DNA of 64,000 nucleotides from Gonatopus flavifemur (lineage: Eukaryota > Arthropoda > Insecta > Hymenoptera > Dryinidae). Below the pieces are notes generated by a model. The model did not search any database. It saw only the letters and a list, made by a program, of their open reading frames with translations, and had not been told where the DNA came from. Below, one piece after another: positions 24,414 to 34,839 of the stretch. A program made the position numbers and the translations under genes. Positions within the stretch are counted from its first letter, which is position 1, and every line of letters starts with the position of its first letter. Location of the stretch: NCBI GenBank assembly GCA_018340375.1, contig JAFFJZ010000002.1, positions 50,240,001 to 50,304,000 on the forward strand. The letters are read 5' to 3'.

Positions 24414-24906
24414 TCTCTACTACACACTGGATAGCGAATTGATCAGAATCTTTTTGATGAATAGAAAGCCGAAAGTTGTCGTTCTTTTGTGGGGGACATG
24501 TACATTTTATATAACAAAGTTAAACTATATAAGTATATTTTCTACAAATATATTTCATGAGTTCATATAAATATTCATTCACCTCAATGTAGTTGAAATT
24601 GCATTCTGAATTATGAAATATCATACGTTTACCACAAAACAGTGCTCGTTATCATCTTTTCGTATTTGATGGGAAAAAATATTTCTTATTTTAGAATAGT
24701 TTTTGTTCGTCAAAACAAAAATCAATCACCATTTTGTAACGTTTTTTATCACATGAATTGTATAAAAGTGTATTTATGATTTTCAAATCTCCCGCCAAAA
24801 AGAAGCACTTGGCCCTCAAACTCAGGGTCTTCTATTAACTTCAATTTATCACAAAAATTTTGTGCTGCGAGGTGGGTTATTCGCTATCCAGTGTATAGTA
24901 GAGACA
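24414..24906. mobile_element. Inverted-repeat element, ACTGGATAGCGAAT ends
   Basis: TCTCTACTACACACTGGATA at the left (24414 onward, continuing GCGAAT) is mirrored by attcgctatccagtgtatagt at the right. About 26 bp match with one difference. The interior has no recognisable coding potential. Exact target duplication is ambiguous. Confidence 0.65.
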
Positions 24907-26514
24907 AGTCCTTAGGCTACGTTGCACCATCCTGGAACCAATGGTCAATTTTTATTCAGATATTGATCAAAATTTGATATATTCTCTATAAAAAAGTATC
25001 CAATCCATCGAGGATCCTCATCGCTTAACCGAACCGGCCTCAGTATCAAGTTTCCATCCGATTAGATTTTTTACTTAATTAAAGTACATCAGAATATTTA
25101 AATTGCTCAATTTTGTTTTCAAATCATCTGTTTTCATCAGTGTTTTCTCATATTATCTCGCATTTAGGATCAAACCATTCAGAATGCAACATTCCAGAAA
25201 TATTTAAAAGTTTGAAGTACTCAGCCTACCTCTGACTAATAAAAAAACTGTACCACCTCTGGTAACAAAATTTTGTTTCAAACTCGATAGAGAAGTGGAA
25301 TTAAGGGGCGAAAAAACTGCCTCAGGTCATCGAAACCCTTTCCCTTAGTAAACTGAAAGTATTGAGAATTTTCACTCTTTCAGATTTACAAAGCAAGTAG
25401 AATAAATAGTCATTCCAAATAGCGAATGACGAGATAGGGGGAAAAGGTCTGGATTAGCATCCAAGCGACCCGGAGCTCATTTCCTTGAATGTCAAGAGAG
25501 GAAATTTAAGTGGAGGTGAAAATTGTTTCACAAACAAATGAGCAAGTTCATTGAATTAAAATCAAGCATATCTTGTAATATACTTCTTTCTGACAAAGGT
25601 TGGTGATAGCTACACATGAGAATCCTTGTCAGAGTGCAAATAGAATCGAAGTTGACCCAATCAGGTGCAAGAAATGAATTCTGGTCAAAATATACAGCAC
25701 ATTGAGCTTCGTTTCAATCTATTTCAAAGCAATCGTCCTTCTTCCATGTAAAATAAAAGCGCAAGTAAAAATGTTCTAGTCATCAAGGGGATGCAAAAAA
25801 CCAAAGTTTTTTTTTACAAAAAACAGGGTTTTTGGTTTAAACCTGGTTTTTTGATATCAAATTTAGTTTTTCCAATCTGAACAAGAAATTTGTGATTGTC
25901 AATGAACAAATTAAGACCATTCACATACAAAAGAGACAGTGCCTTATTGGAGTGAAAAATCTCACTTCTGATCTAAAGCTGAAAATCTAAAGGTATTTAG
26001 ATATGTGTTTTAATCAATTTATGTGGTATAAATTAGTTTCATATTAGCTTGAGAGACAGGAATGATAAACATCGGTATCACAATATTTCAAATTCCTTGA
26101 AAAGGATAATAAAAAAACAGATTACATTGATACTTCATTTAATTAGATTCAATATTTAGAATATTCAATTTACCAAGATCATTGACGATTATAATATGTT
26201 TAAAATCGAGCATGAAAAACTAAAACGCATCTGTGAAATAATGATCAATTAATTCATTCAATGCTCAAAAATCGGTGTTGAACATTTCTATTGAAAATTT
26301 TAGGCAGGAACAATCATTAATTATTTCGAACTCTTTTCAAACTGTTTTCCTGCGTAAAATACAATCCCATATCACATTTTTCAAGTTCTTTGGGCAATCG
26401 TAAAACATTGTTGCAGAATTCTACAATGACTGTAAAAAGCATTAAATTCGATGGAAAAAGGAATCCGGAAAGAGTTAGATTCTTCAGACATATACGAGGT
26501 GTATACAATCTCCA
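24907..26514. other. Intronic stretch, nothing recognised
   Basis: AT-rich, no coding motif. Around 25.80-25.86 kb there is a low-complexity run of aaaccaaag/gtttttgg words. Confidence 0.35.
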
Positions 26515-26579
26515 TAACACGTCGTTCAATAAGTCCCGAGACTAACAACGAAAACAACATTTTTTTTCAAAAATCATTT

Positions 26580-27585
26580 TTATTCATCAATACAATCTCC
26601 TTTTAGAGTGATACAATCTTTCCAACGCCTTCCCAACATTTCTATACCACGTTTATAGGAGGATTTATCCTTTGCTTCAAAATAGGCTTCAGTTTCGGCA
26701 ATGACCTCCTCATTCGAGCCAAATCTTTTTCCCTGGAGCATTTTTTTGAAATCAACAAAGAGCCAGTAGTCGCTGGGGGCTAAATCTAGCGGATACGGAG
26801 GGGGGGGGGGGAGGAAGCCAACAAAGCCCAACTCGTTGAGTTTTGCCATTGTTTTCATGGACTTGTGGCATGGTGCATTGTCTTGGTGAAAAAGGATTTT
26901 TTTCTTCTTCATATGCGGTCGTTTTGCTGCGGTCTCCTCCTTCAAACGTACCAACAAGTCAATATAATAATCACTGTTGATCGATTCACCTTTTTCCAGG
27001 TACTCAATGGAAATCACGCCATGTGTATCCCAAAAAACAGACGCCATGACGCTCAGATGATTGCCAATTGGACTCCGGAGTGAAATGATGTATCCATGTT
27101 TCATCCATGGTCACGTATCGACGCAGGAAATCCTTTTTATTGCAAGTAAATAGCGATAAACAGCTCTCCGAATCGTCGACTCGTTGCTGTCTTTGTTGCA
27201 CTGAAAGCAATTGCGGCACCCACTTGGAAAAAACCTTTTTCATGATCAATTTTTCATGAAGGATTGTAAATACGCTTCCAGATGGTATCTGTGTGATTTC
27301 TGCAATCTCACGGACCTTCACTTTGCGATTTTTCATTACGATTTTCAACACTTCACTCACATTTTTCGGTGTAACGGCTTCCAATGGCCTACCCGAACGC
27401 TCCGCATCGTTTGTGTCCGTACGACCACGTTTAAACTCAGCATACCAACGACGAATCGTTGATTTGGATGGAGAGGAGTCTGGGTAACGTTTTTCAAGCC
27501 ATTGCTGGGCTTCTACGGTGTTTTTACCCATTGAAAACAATATTTCATCAACACGCGAAACTCGCTTTTTCCATTTTTCAAACAA
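26580..27585 (-). pseudogene. Mariner transposase 3, internal deletion
   Basis: The first frame (27585-27004) has an HTH region with TIRRWYAEFKRGRTDTNDAE and GRP, then MDETWIHHFTPES with the first catalytic Asp. About thirty residues expected before VMASVFWD are missing, and the remainder lies in another frame (27104-26580) with HQDNAPCHK and LAPSDYWLF. A 12-base G run at 26800-26811 encodes an extended proline stretch, making the last Asp spacing 36 instead of the 34 seen in the sister copy. Inactive. Confidence 0.9.
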
Positions 27586-27629
27586 ATTACAAAGTGACTT
27601 TACTCTAACCTCGATAACTCTGCTGTTTG

Positions 27630-27854
27630 CGCGGAAAAAATAATTCAGCCGCAGCAGCTAAATGGCTAGCACAGACACGGACAGCCATTAAATTAGCTCC
27701 CACAGCTAAATTTTAGCTACCACCGCAAATAAATTAGCAACAAATGCAAATTTTTCTGCTATAACAGCTAAAATTTAGCTACAGGAGCTCATTTAATGGC
27801 TGTCCATGTCCGTGCTAGCCACTTAGGTGCTGCAGCTAAATTATTCTTTCCGTG
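27630..27854. mobile_element. 225 bp hairpin MITE inside mariner 3
   Basis: The arms are CGCGGAAAAAATAATTCAGC and, inverted, CACGGAAAGAATAATTTAGC, with an inner inverted block gctagcac.gacacggacagcc. The sister mariner lacks it at 59541-59542 (ctctttgtggtccg), giving a true empty site. The flanking dinucleotide is TG on the left and AG on the right, consistent with a mutated TG duplication. Confidence 0.88.
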
Positions 27855-28149
27855 AGTGGTCCGATCGACGTGAAATTTTTACACGTTTCATGTGAAGGTT
27901 CGCACTTGAGAGAAACATGGCCAGTTTGGTACTACTAGCACCATCTCTGGGTTAGTCTCGGGATTTATTGAACGATGTGTTAAGTGTTCTTTTGATCACT
28001 TTTGGTATTCTGAGAAAATTCTTCTCGAGGATCTGGAATTCTTTTCGAATTCTTTTAGAACCCTTGGCGCTATCTAAATATATAATTCCCTGATGAGAAA
28101 ACCCGATATCGGAATTTCATCGATAAATCATCAGCTGTATCAATAGTAT

Positions 28150-28348
28150 CCAAAATCTATCGTTTGGTTTCATTATCAGACAAGTCCGATAAAAATCCGA
28201 AATCTACGATAATTATCCGATATAAAACCGATCAGCTAAGCCGATGATTTTCCGATAGACCTCTATATGGGATTTACATTGAATAATTATCGTAAATCTC
28301 GGATTGTTATCGGACTTGTCTGATAATGAAACCAAACGATAGATTTTG
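28150..28348. mobile_element. 199 bp MITE with 8 bp target duplication
   Basis: AATAGTAT is duplicated exactly at 28142-28149 and 28349-28356. Arms begin CCAAAATCTATCGTTTGG and, inverted, CAAAATCTATCGTTTGG, and pair for about 39 bp. The 8 bp duplication points to hAT-type mobilisation, although the tips are not a canonical hAT sequence. Confidence 0.82.
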
Positions 28349-28534
28349 AATAGTATTTGCAACATACCCGTCATTCTTGTGACGGGCATATTTATGATAG
28401 ACGATACAACCTGAAAAAGAAAATATATATATATATTTGAAAAAAAGAATGTAGACGAGGTTATTTGAAAATGAAAACGATACAACCTTACCATGACCGT
28501 CACCTCCTGGATTAGCCAGCAAGCCTGATGACGA

Positions 28535-28731
28535 TTAGGATGTCTCGTCTGGATCCTGCCTGTACGTTGGAAGAGGATTATCCTCTTCTAAACCTGTAAC
28601 GAGGATGACATTAAAATCAGGAAAAGAATATAACCGAACATACGTACCAAAGGAAACAGATAGGCATCCGATCCATGATGAGGTGATGAGCCGTGGTGGT
28701 GTGAGGGTGCTTCCTCCAATTTTAGGTGAGC
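28535..28731 (-). other. Possible two-exon 3' end of an unknown minus-strand gene
   Basis: Reading the minus strand, acceptor gattttcag precedes an 84 nt open segment (28731-28648) ending TTTG with donor GTACGT. After a 54 nt gap, acceptor ctcgttacag precedes a segment (28593-28535) that joins in frame and ends LPTYRQDPDETS then TAA. The joined frame stays open and contains TLTPPRLITSSW. More splice-like signals lie upstream (ctctttccag near 28818; donor gtaaat near 28893). No family recognised; this could be a gene of the surrounding 3.7 kb element or chance. Confidence 0.3.
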
Positions 28732-29577
28732 CTGAAAATCAAAAGATATTCAGTACAATAAGTACCGATACCATAAGTACTCATACCCCAGCCCATCAAC
28801 TTTTGTTAATCGACCTGGAAAGAGAAAATAAAATGGAATGGATAATTGTTTATTAGATAATAAGTATGAATTAAATCTAAGATAAAACATATTTACCTGT
28901 TGTGTAGAACCCAGTGGAGAAACACGTACGTAAAACAATCCGATTATCGCGAAAACCGTACAGACGAAAAATATTAAATCTCAACGAAACCGCGAATTAA
29001 TTAACGCCCGATATTATCACCATCACACGCGAACCCGGGACACCAATCGCTATTTTATAAAACTTCGCGAACACTGGATACGGGAGTTGACAGTCGTCAA
29101 CAAAGCGCGGCCATGTTGTAGATCATGAAAGCCATTGCGCAGAAGCTAGTATCATATCGCGGGGTTATCGAACCTCCATCGATTGATCGAAAGTATGGAT
29201 AGTACCAAAACTATCCGCAAGGTAGTCGGAGTTTCGCATAGGACGGGATAATAATTACGTAACGCTTTTCCTTCTATCGTTCCTTGTTGCGCCAACTTCA
29301 GACATGATGAGTGAGATAGAGAAAGACATAGTCAATAGCGTTACGTAATTTATGGACGATCCCTTATGGTAATACCTAACACTCTCAGACCGGTGGGTAA
29401 GATAGGGTTAGAGGGAGACAATGTGCACTCTCCTTGTCTAATTTAGCTTCTAGAGTCATATAGGGAAAGGTGGGAACGAGAACTTGGATAATATCAGTTC
29501 TCAAGTAGGGGCACAAAGCACAGCCTTTAACGTAGAATCATCTAGGGAACAGATCTCTCTGTCTATTCCATTACCTA

Positions 29578-31187
29578 CACTGGGAAAAAAAACCGTAAGG
29601 CTATACGTAAAATCACGTTGTCCGTACGGTCGCGAAACAAGTTGCATTGGAAACGTGGCGCTAGCGTTGCATGCTCGCTGTCGCAACAATAGAAACGTTT
29701 GTTAAACCTACTTCAAACCTTACAGTTAATCTAGGCATAGTTTCGCACGTAAATTCTACAGGGGTTTCAATGCTAGAATTACATCTCATAATACGGTCGA
29801 TTTAGTTTCAATTTCTTTCGTAAATTTTACAGCATATTTCACACTGGAAGTCCTTCAAATTACATGGAAAAACAAAATTACGTGTGATATAAGTAGAGCT
29901 CGGAATTTTGAATCCTTCTCGTAGGAAAAATTTTCCTATACTTTTTCTTAGATTAGATTTAGGAGTTTTTGCCAAAGACAAAAAATATATAAACACATAT
30001 ATGTATATAGTGTTTCTACCTCAAAAAACACTCATGTACGATGTTTGTATCTCAAAAAAATCAGTAGTGATTAGATATATGATTTAATATGAAAAAAAAA
30101 AATTCGTATTGAACTCTCATGATTGAAAAAAAAATTTGCTTACGATTCTAGAATCGAACCAGGGTCTTCATGATTACTACGACAAACACTCGCCACTGAG
30201 CCATAGACCCCATTTTTATTAATCAATGGAAAAAGTGTTTATAACTACCGTATGAATCATTTATATGAGTTGTAGAGGATTTATGCATATGCATTGTATA
30301 AAATCGTATATGAATTATATAGGAGTTATATGTGACCCATTTGTAATCCCTAGTGGGAGAGAAACGTGTAAAGCGTGTATTAAGAGTATATATAAAGTTG
30401 TAATTTTCACCAGAAGTAGGAATATATGTTATATTTTTTGTGTACAAAAGAAAAGAGGACAGGATGCACATAATTTAAGACAAGTATACTCCACATTAAT
30501 GGGCTATATGTATAGATGAAGATAGAAAAATACTGATATGCCACTTATCAATTTGAAACAATAATTAGATTCATATGGCATTTAGGGTTGGAGAAATCTG
30601 TTAAAAAAATTCAAGGAATCTCATGTGACGTGTTTAGATATATTTAAGAATTCTTGAACGTTTTTTTATTTTCAGACGATATCTCCAAGATATTCCTTGA
30701 ACGTTGGTTTTAATAGCATAGATATTTGAAACTTTTCTCAAGACTTTTTCAAAATAACAGTGGACAATTTTGTCAAACGAACAAGTTTTTGCAGTTTAGC
30801 TGTAGAATATATGATAAAAAGGTAATCGGTAAATTCTAAATCACTCTGTTCAATTACTGTTCATTTGATTATTAATTTTCACATTCATTTTTTATTGAAA
30901 AATAAACAAAGTATTCAATACAGATTTTTTCTTAACAATCAGATGAGTATCTCAATATATAATAAATTCGTATAGACCTATTGTCAATCCATATGACACA
31001 AATGCTGCTGTAACGTTAACGTATAACGTACTGTTTAAGGGGCAATTCTATGTAACACCACCGTTTCCAATGTGGTTGCTGCAGCAGTCTCAAACCACGT
31101 AAAATTTACGTGAGTCAACGTTGTTTTGACGTTGAACAAACAACGTGATGCGCCCACGTTGGGTTATACCAATCTTTTTTCCCAGTG
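29578..31187. mobile_element. 1.6 kb element, CACTGGGAAAAAA ends
   Basis: The ends are CACTGGGAAAAAAAAC and, inverted, CACTGGGAAAAAAG. TA at 29576-29577 and 31188-31189. It contains a tRNA-related segment at 30143-30212. The interior is AT-rich with no transposase. Inside the 28088-31803 element. Confidence 0.7.
30143..30212 (-). ncRNA. tRNA-related sequence (SINE head or pseudo-tRNA)
   Basis: On the minus strand the order is A-box-like TGGCTCAGTGG, about 33 bp later B-box-like GGTTCGATTC, then a T run (tttttttttcaatc) that could end Pol III transcription. The T arm pairs about 4 of 5; the acceptor stem pairs poorly, so it is not a functional tRNA gene. A related arrangement occurs at 41345-41428. 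Confidence 0.5.
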
Positions 31188-31948
31188 TATCTTTGTTCCT
31201 TCAGAACGAATTAAAACTCGGGCCGGTTTCCAACGAAATTATAGGGCGAACGGTTCGCATCTAAATAGAATCAAAATTCCGTTGTAACGGGCGCGTTTTC
31301 TGCTTATAGATTATCGATGAACAATTATTTCGATTAAATCATTTCCGCTGGAATACTCGTATTCTCCCGCGCCGCGAAATTCAAAAAGTGTGCACACTTA
31401 GGACATTAGAGAGTCCGGACCTCATGGAAGTCATGGTTTTCATATAATAATTAGAGATGTATAACTTTAAGATCAGCGACCAATTATTACATTTGTTTTG
31501 GTAAATATTTAAATATCTTTATGTTGGTTATCTTGTGTGAATAAATCATTCAGTGGCTGAAATATTGAAAATCCGCCTTATCCAGTTCTTTGTGAATAAC
31601 CTGTGACCCGCGTTCCCCACTCCATCTGAAACTTACCCTGGAACCGACGAGCCAGAAACACTCATTTGGGGCTGATTATTACATTAATTGGAGTTGGTCA
31701 AACTCACTGACGCGTGAATCAAATAAATGATTACGAAACGTCACATATTGATACAGCTGATGATTTATCGATGAAATCCCGATATCGGGTTTTCTCATAA
31801 GGGTTGTATTTCTTGAGTTGAGCTGGCAATATTGAATCGTTGTTGTGAAGGAAAAGATCGTAATAATGACTATCCCTGGTAGAAATTTGTCTAGTAATTC
31901 ACGAGTTGTAACACCTCCCCTCGTGAAAAATTAGAGACCTCATATATA

Positions 31949-33979
31949 CAGGGTGGGGCATTTGAAGTGTCGCGGGCGTTTTTTCCAAAAATAAAGTGAG
32001 ATACGAGAAAATTTTTCGGACAAAAGTTGTAGGGTACCGAGGGGGACATCCGATGGTGGCCTTGGCTTTGACCTCAAATCTCATCTTCAAGGGCTTTCTG
32101 AGGTCAACTCTTGTTTTTTAAATAGCATCTCATATTTTTTACTGCAGATTTGGATTCTAGGTCAAAAACCAAGAAACTTTTGTCTGAACCATTTTCCTGA
32201 AATCCGCAAAGATGGCGCTCTAATCGATATTGTTCCATACTGAATCTGACATTAGAATAACTCGAAAACGAAGGGTCTTGGAGGAGAATGTTTCGGACAA
32301 AAGTTGTCTGATTCCAAGGGGGACCCCTTGAACTGAAACGGAGGTGATGGAGTATAACAGACAAAACACAACACATTTCAATCGTCTACATCACTTGGAT
32401 AATTTTAATGCAGTAGATGCTCAAAATGATGGCCTTCGCCTTCAATACACATTTCAAAACGTTTTACAAAAGATTGCTGAACTCGTGCTAAAATATCTTC
32501 ATTGATGCTCGCGCATGCATTGATGATTCGTTGACGCATATTCTCAGGTGTAGTCGGTGCTTGTTGATAAACTGTATCTTTTATGTATCCCCATAAAAAA
32601 AATCTGGAGAAGTAAGATCCGGAGAACGGGCAGGCCAATGAACTGGTCCACGACGTCTTATCAATCGTCCAGGATAATCTCTGTCCAATATTTCTCGAGC
32701 TGTGACTGCATAATGGGATGGACAACCATCGTGTTGATACCACATATTCAATCGTTCCTGAATAGGTATGTCTTCAAGTAATGTTGGAAGTACTTGATCT
32801 AAGAAATGTCTGTACTTCTCTCCATTTAGCGTATCTGCAATGAAGTACGGTCCAATTACTCGAGATCGAAAAATACCACACCAAACATTCACAGCCCATT
32901 GTCTTTGATGCTCTACTTGACGTAACCATCTTGGATTTTCTGTCACCCAGTAATGCATATTATGTCGATTTACTTGACCATGATTGGTGAACGTCGACTC
33001 ATCAGAAAATAATATGTTGATGAAGTTGTTATTGTGCATTTGCGCTAGACCCCATCGACAAAACTGTACACGATTTTCGAAATCATCACCGTGAAGGTCT
33101 TGATGCAAACAAATGTGATACGGATGGAATTTGTGACGTTTCAGTATTCGAAGAACACTTCTTCGAGAAATTCCCGAATGGAGTTCAATTTCACGAGAGC
33201 TCACGTGTGGATTATTGGCTACTGCAGCTAGTACATTAACTTCCGCATTTTCTCCGCTAACAGTTCTCATTCGATGTCGTTTTTCCCTTGTAACACTTCC
33301 CGTTTCTGAGAATAATTTTGTAATGCGTTGAAAATACCTAATGGATGGCGTTGTTCTTTCAGGAAATCGTTCTGCATACAAGTCATATGCTTGTCTGGGG
33401 TTCTTATGCACTTCACCGTGAATGTAGATCATATCGATCTTTTCAGAAACCGTGTATCGGATATCCATGATTTTCAATTTGTCATAAACCAAGTAATAAT
33501 CAAATGTAACTGACAAACTGACTTTCAAAATCGTGAATTTGCACTGAACCCCGTCGTTTGTTTACATCGCGTGAGCTCTGAATGGTGGTAATGTAGACGA
33601 TTGAAATGTGTTGTGTATTGACAACTTTTGTACGAAACATTCTTTTGCAAGACCCTTCGTTTTCGAGTTATTCGAATGTCAGATTCAAAATGGAACAATA
33701 TCGATTAGAGCGCCATTTTTGCGGATTTCAGGAAAATGGTTCAGACAAAAGTTTCTTGGTTTTTGACCTAGAATCCAAATCTGCAGTAAAAAATATGAGA
33801 TGCAATTTAAAAAACAAGAGTTGATCTCAGAATGCCCTTGAAGATGAGATTTGAGGTCAAAGCCAAGGCCACCATCGGATGTCCCCCTCGGTACCCTACA
33901 ACTTTTGTCCGAAAAATTTTCTCGTATCTCACTTTATTTTTGGAAAAAACGCCCGCGACACTTCAAATGCCCCACCCTG
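31949..33979 (-). mobile_element. DD41D Tc1/mariner-like transposon with long terminal repeats
   Basis: 2031 bp, bounded by TA (31947-31948 and 33980-33981), tips CAGGGTGGGGCATTTGAAG on both sides. Inverted repeats of about 390-440 bp (31949-32393 and 33594-33979) cover both ends; the right arm lacks a block of roughly 60 bp present in the left. The single gene lies between them on the minus strand. It is the best-preserved DNA transposon in the window. Confidence 0.92.
32405..33468 (-). pseudogene. DD41D transposase, one frameshift from intact
   Basis: The likely start is MDIRYTVSEKIDMIYIHGE at 33468; the open frame extends 20 codons further upstream without family character. An N-terminal HTH region (resembling DUF4817 type) is followed by NILFSDESTF (first Asp), WYQHDGCPSH (second Asp) and SPDLTSPDFF (third Asp). 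Forty-one residues lie between the second and third Asp. A run of eight T (minus strand, 32594-32601) is one base short: the frame breaks after DFF, while WGYIKDTVYQQAP continues in the next frame to the C-terminus at 32405. Length without the break would be about 355 residues, normal for the superfamily. A real mutation or a homopolymer base-call error are both possible. Confidence 0.88.
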
Positions 33980-34319
33980 TATATTTATTATATATTTTAT
34001 GTTATTAGTTATACATAATATGTATATATGTATATAATGTATAATGTAATATTTATATATATTATATATATAAGAACACTTATGAGTTGGTGATTGAACT
34101 AAAAAGTTACTGAATTGGAACTCTAGTTTTTCGTGAGGGCAAGTATTACAACTAGCGAATTACTCGAGGAATTTCTACCAGGGATCTGTTTCGTTATCAC
34201 AAAACTCCGTTTAGTTTTCACAACGATACATATACTTCCATATTTTTAATTATTACAAAAACTCGACAGTACACGGAGAAAAGAGATCTTCAAAAAATAG
34301 TAAAGTTCGCTGTCATACG

Positions 34320-34566
34320 TAGCACAGCCGCCCCCGATATGTGAAATAGTAAATTATATCATGTCGCATTCTGATTTTTAGGGACATAAAATTCAAGTTC
34401 AGTGATGGAAATTACAAAATTCGCTAATTCTCATAGGGATCCACAAAGATACTACGTGGCATTGCACTTTGTGATCATTCACATCCCATAATCAGTGAAT
34501 TACGTAGCTCATTTTACTGAAAACATATTAAAAACATTCATTCCTATATCAAATAGTGCACTCTAC
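34320..34566 (+). repeat. Uninterrupted copy of the dispersed repeat
   Basis: Continuous counterpart of 245-401 plus 3231-3325. It serves as the empty-site reference for the 2.8 kb insertion. It lies between a lone CACGGAGAAAAGAG tip at 34268 and the MITE at 34569, so it may itself be interior sequence of a larger element whose right tip could be ttttttccgtg near 34838. Confidence 0.65.
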
Positions 34567-34568
34567 TA

Positions 34569-34811
34569 CACGGAGAAAAGTATATGTGATTGATTACCAT
34601 TCACTCTAATTCTCGTCGCAACTTTAAAATAGGAATTGAGTGACGACGCGCGATTTGGTGATCATTACGATGTTAACCAATTGTTTCCATGGTAACGTAA
34701 ACAGTTTACCGCATTCACTCCGATTCCGAATGGTACTTGTTACAATTTCGAAATATCTGTCACCAAATTACTATTCTTCATAGTAACCGTCACCGGATAC
34801 TTTTCTCCGTG
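34569..34811. mobile_element. 243 bp MITE, CACGGAGAAAAGTAT ends
   Basis: The tips are CACGGAGAAAAGTATATG and, inverted, CACGGAGAAAAGTATCCGG. TA at 34567-34568 and 34812-34813. Inner arms share ggtgac/gtaacc blocks around a central ccatggtaacg. No coding content. Confidence 0.78.
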
Positions 34812-34839
34812 TATTTTCCACAGAGGCAATTTTCTGCTT

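Larger units (their letters stand above)
26517..27980 (-). mobile_element. Mariner element 3 (mellifera-like), carrying a hairpin insertion
   Basis: The ends are ACACGTCGTTCAATAAGTCC and, inverted, ACACATCGTTCAATAAATCC, with TA at 26515-26516 and 27981-27982. It is a sister of 58433-59667. At 1464 bp it is longer because a 225 bp MITE lies at 27630-27854 in the region upstream of the transposase start. Confidence 0.92.
28088..31803. mobile_element. 3.7 kb element with 58 bp terminal inverted repeats
   Basis: The left end CCCTGATGAGAAAACCCGAT and the inverted right end CCCTTATGAGAAAACCCGAT remain paired for about 58 bp through atttcatcgataaatcatc. TT flanks both sides. It contains an 8 bp-TSD MITE at 28150, possible minus-strand exons at 28535-28731, a relatively GC-rich block near 29.0-29.3 kb and a 1.6 kb element at 29578-31187. 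No known transposase domain is readable. Confidence 0.7.
31874..34183. mobile_element. CCCTGGTAGAAATT hairpin element, split by a DD41D transposon
   Basis: The arms begin CCCTGGTAGAAATTTG and, inverted, CCCTGGTAGAAATTCC, and match at about 80% for 60 bp (tagtaattc, agttgtaa, gtgaaaaa blocks). AT on both sides (31872-31873 and 34184-34185). The DD41D element was inserted 75 bp from its left end. Between 33990 and 34070 the element is an alternating AT-rich run. Confidence 0.78.

Noticed and set aside
30143..30212. Functional tRNA gene
   Set aside because: A and B boxes are present, but acceptor-stem pairing is poor and no clean anticodon arm could be drawn.
28088..31803. LTR retrotransposon
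   Set aside because: The paired ends are inverted, not direct, and no gag, protease, RT or primer-binding site was seen.
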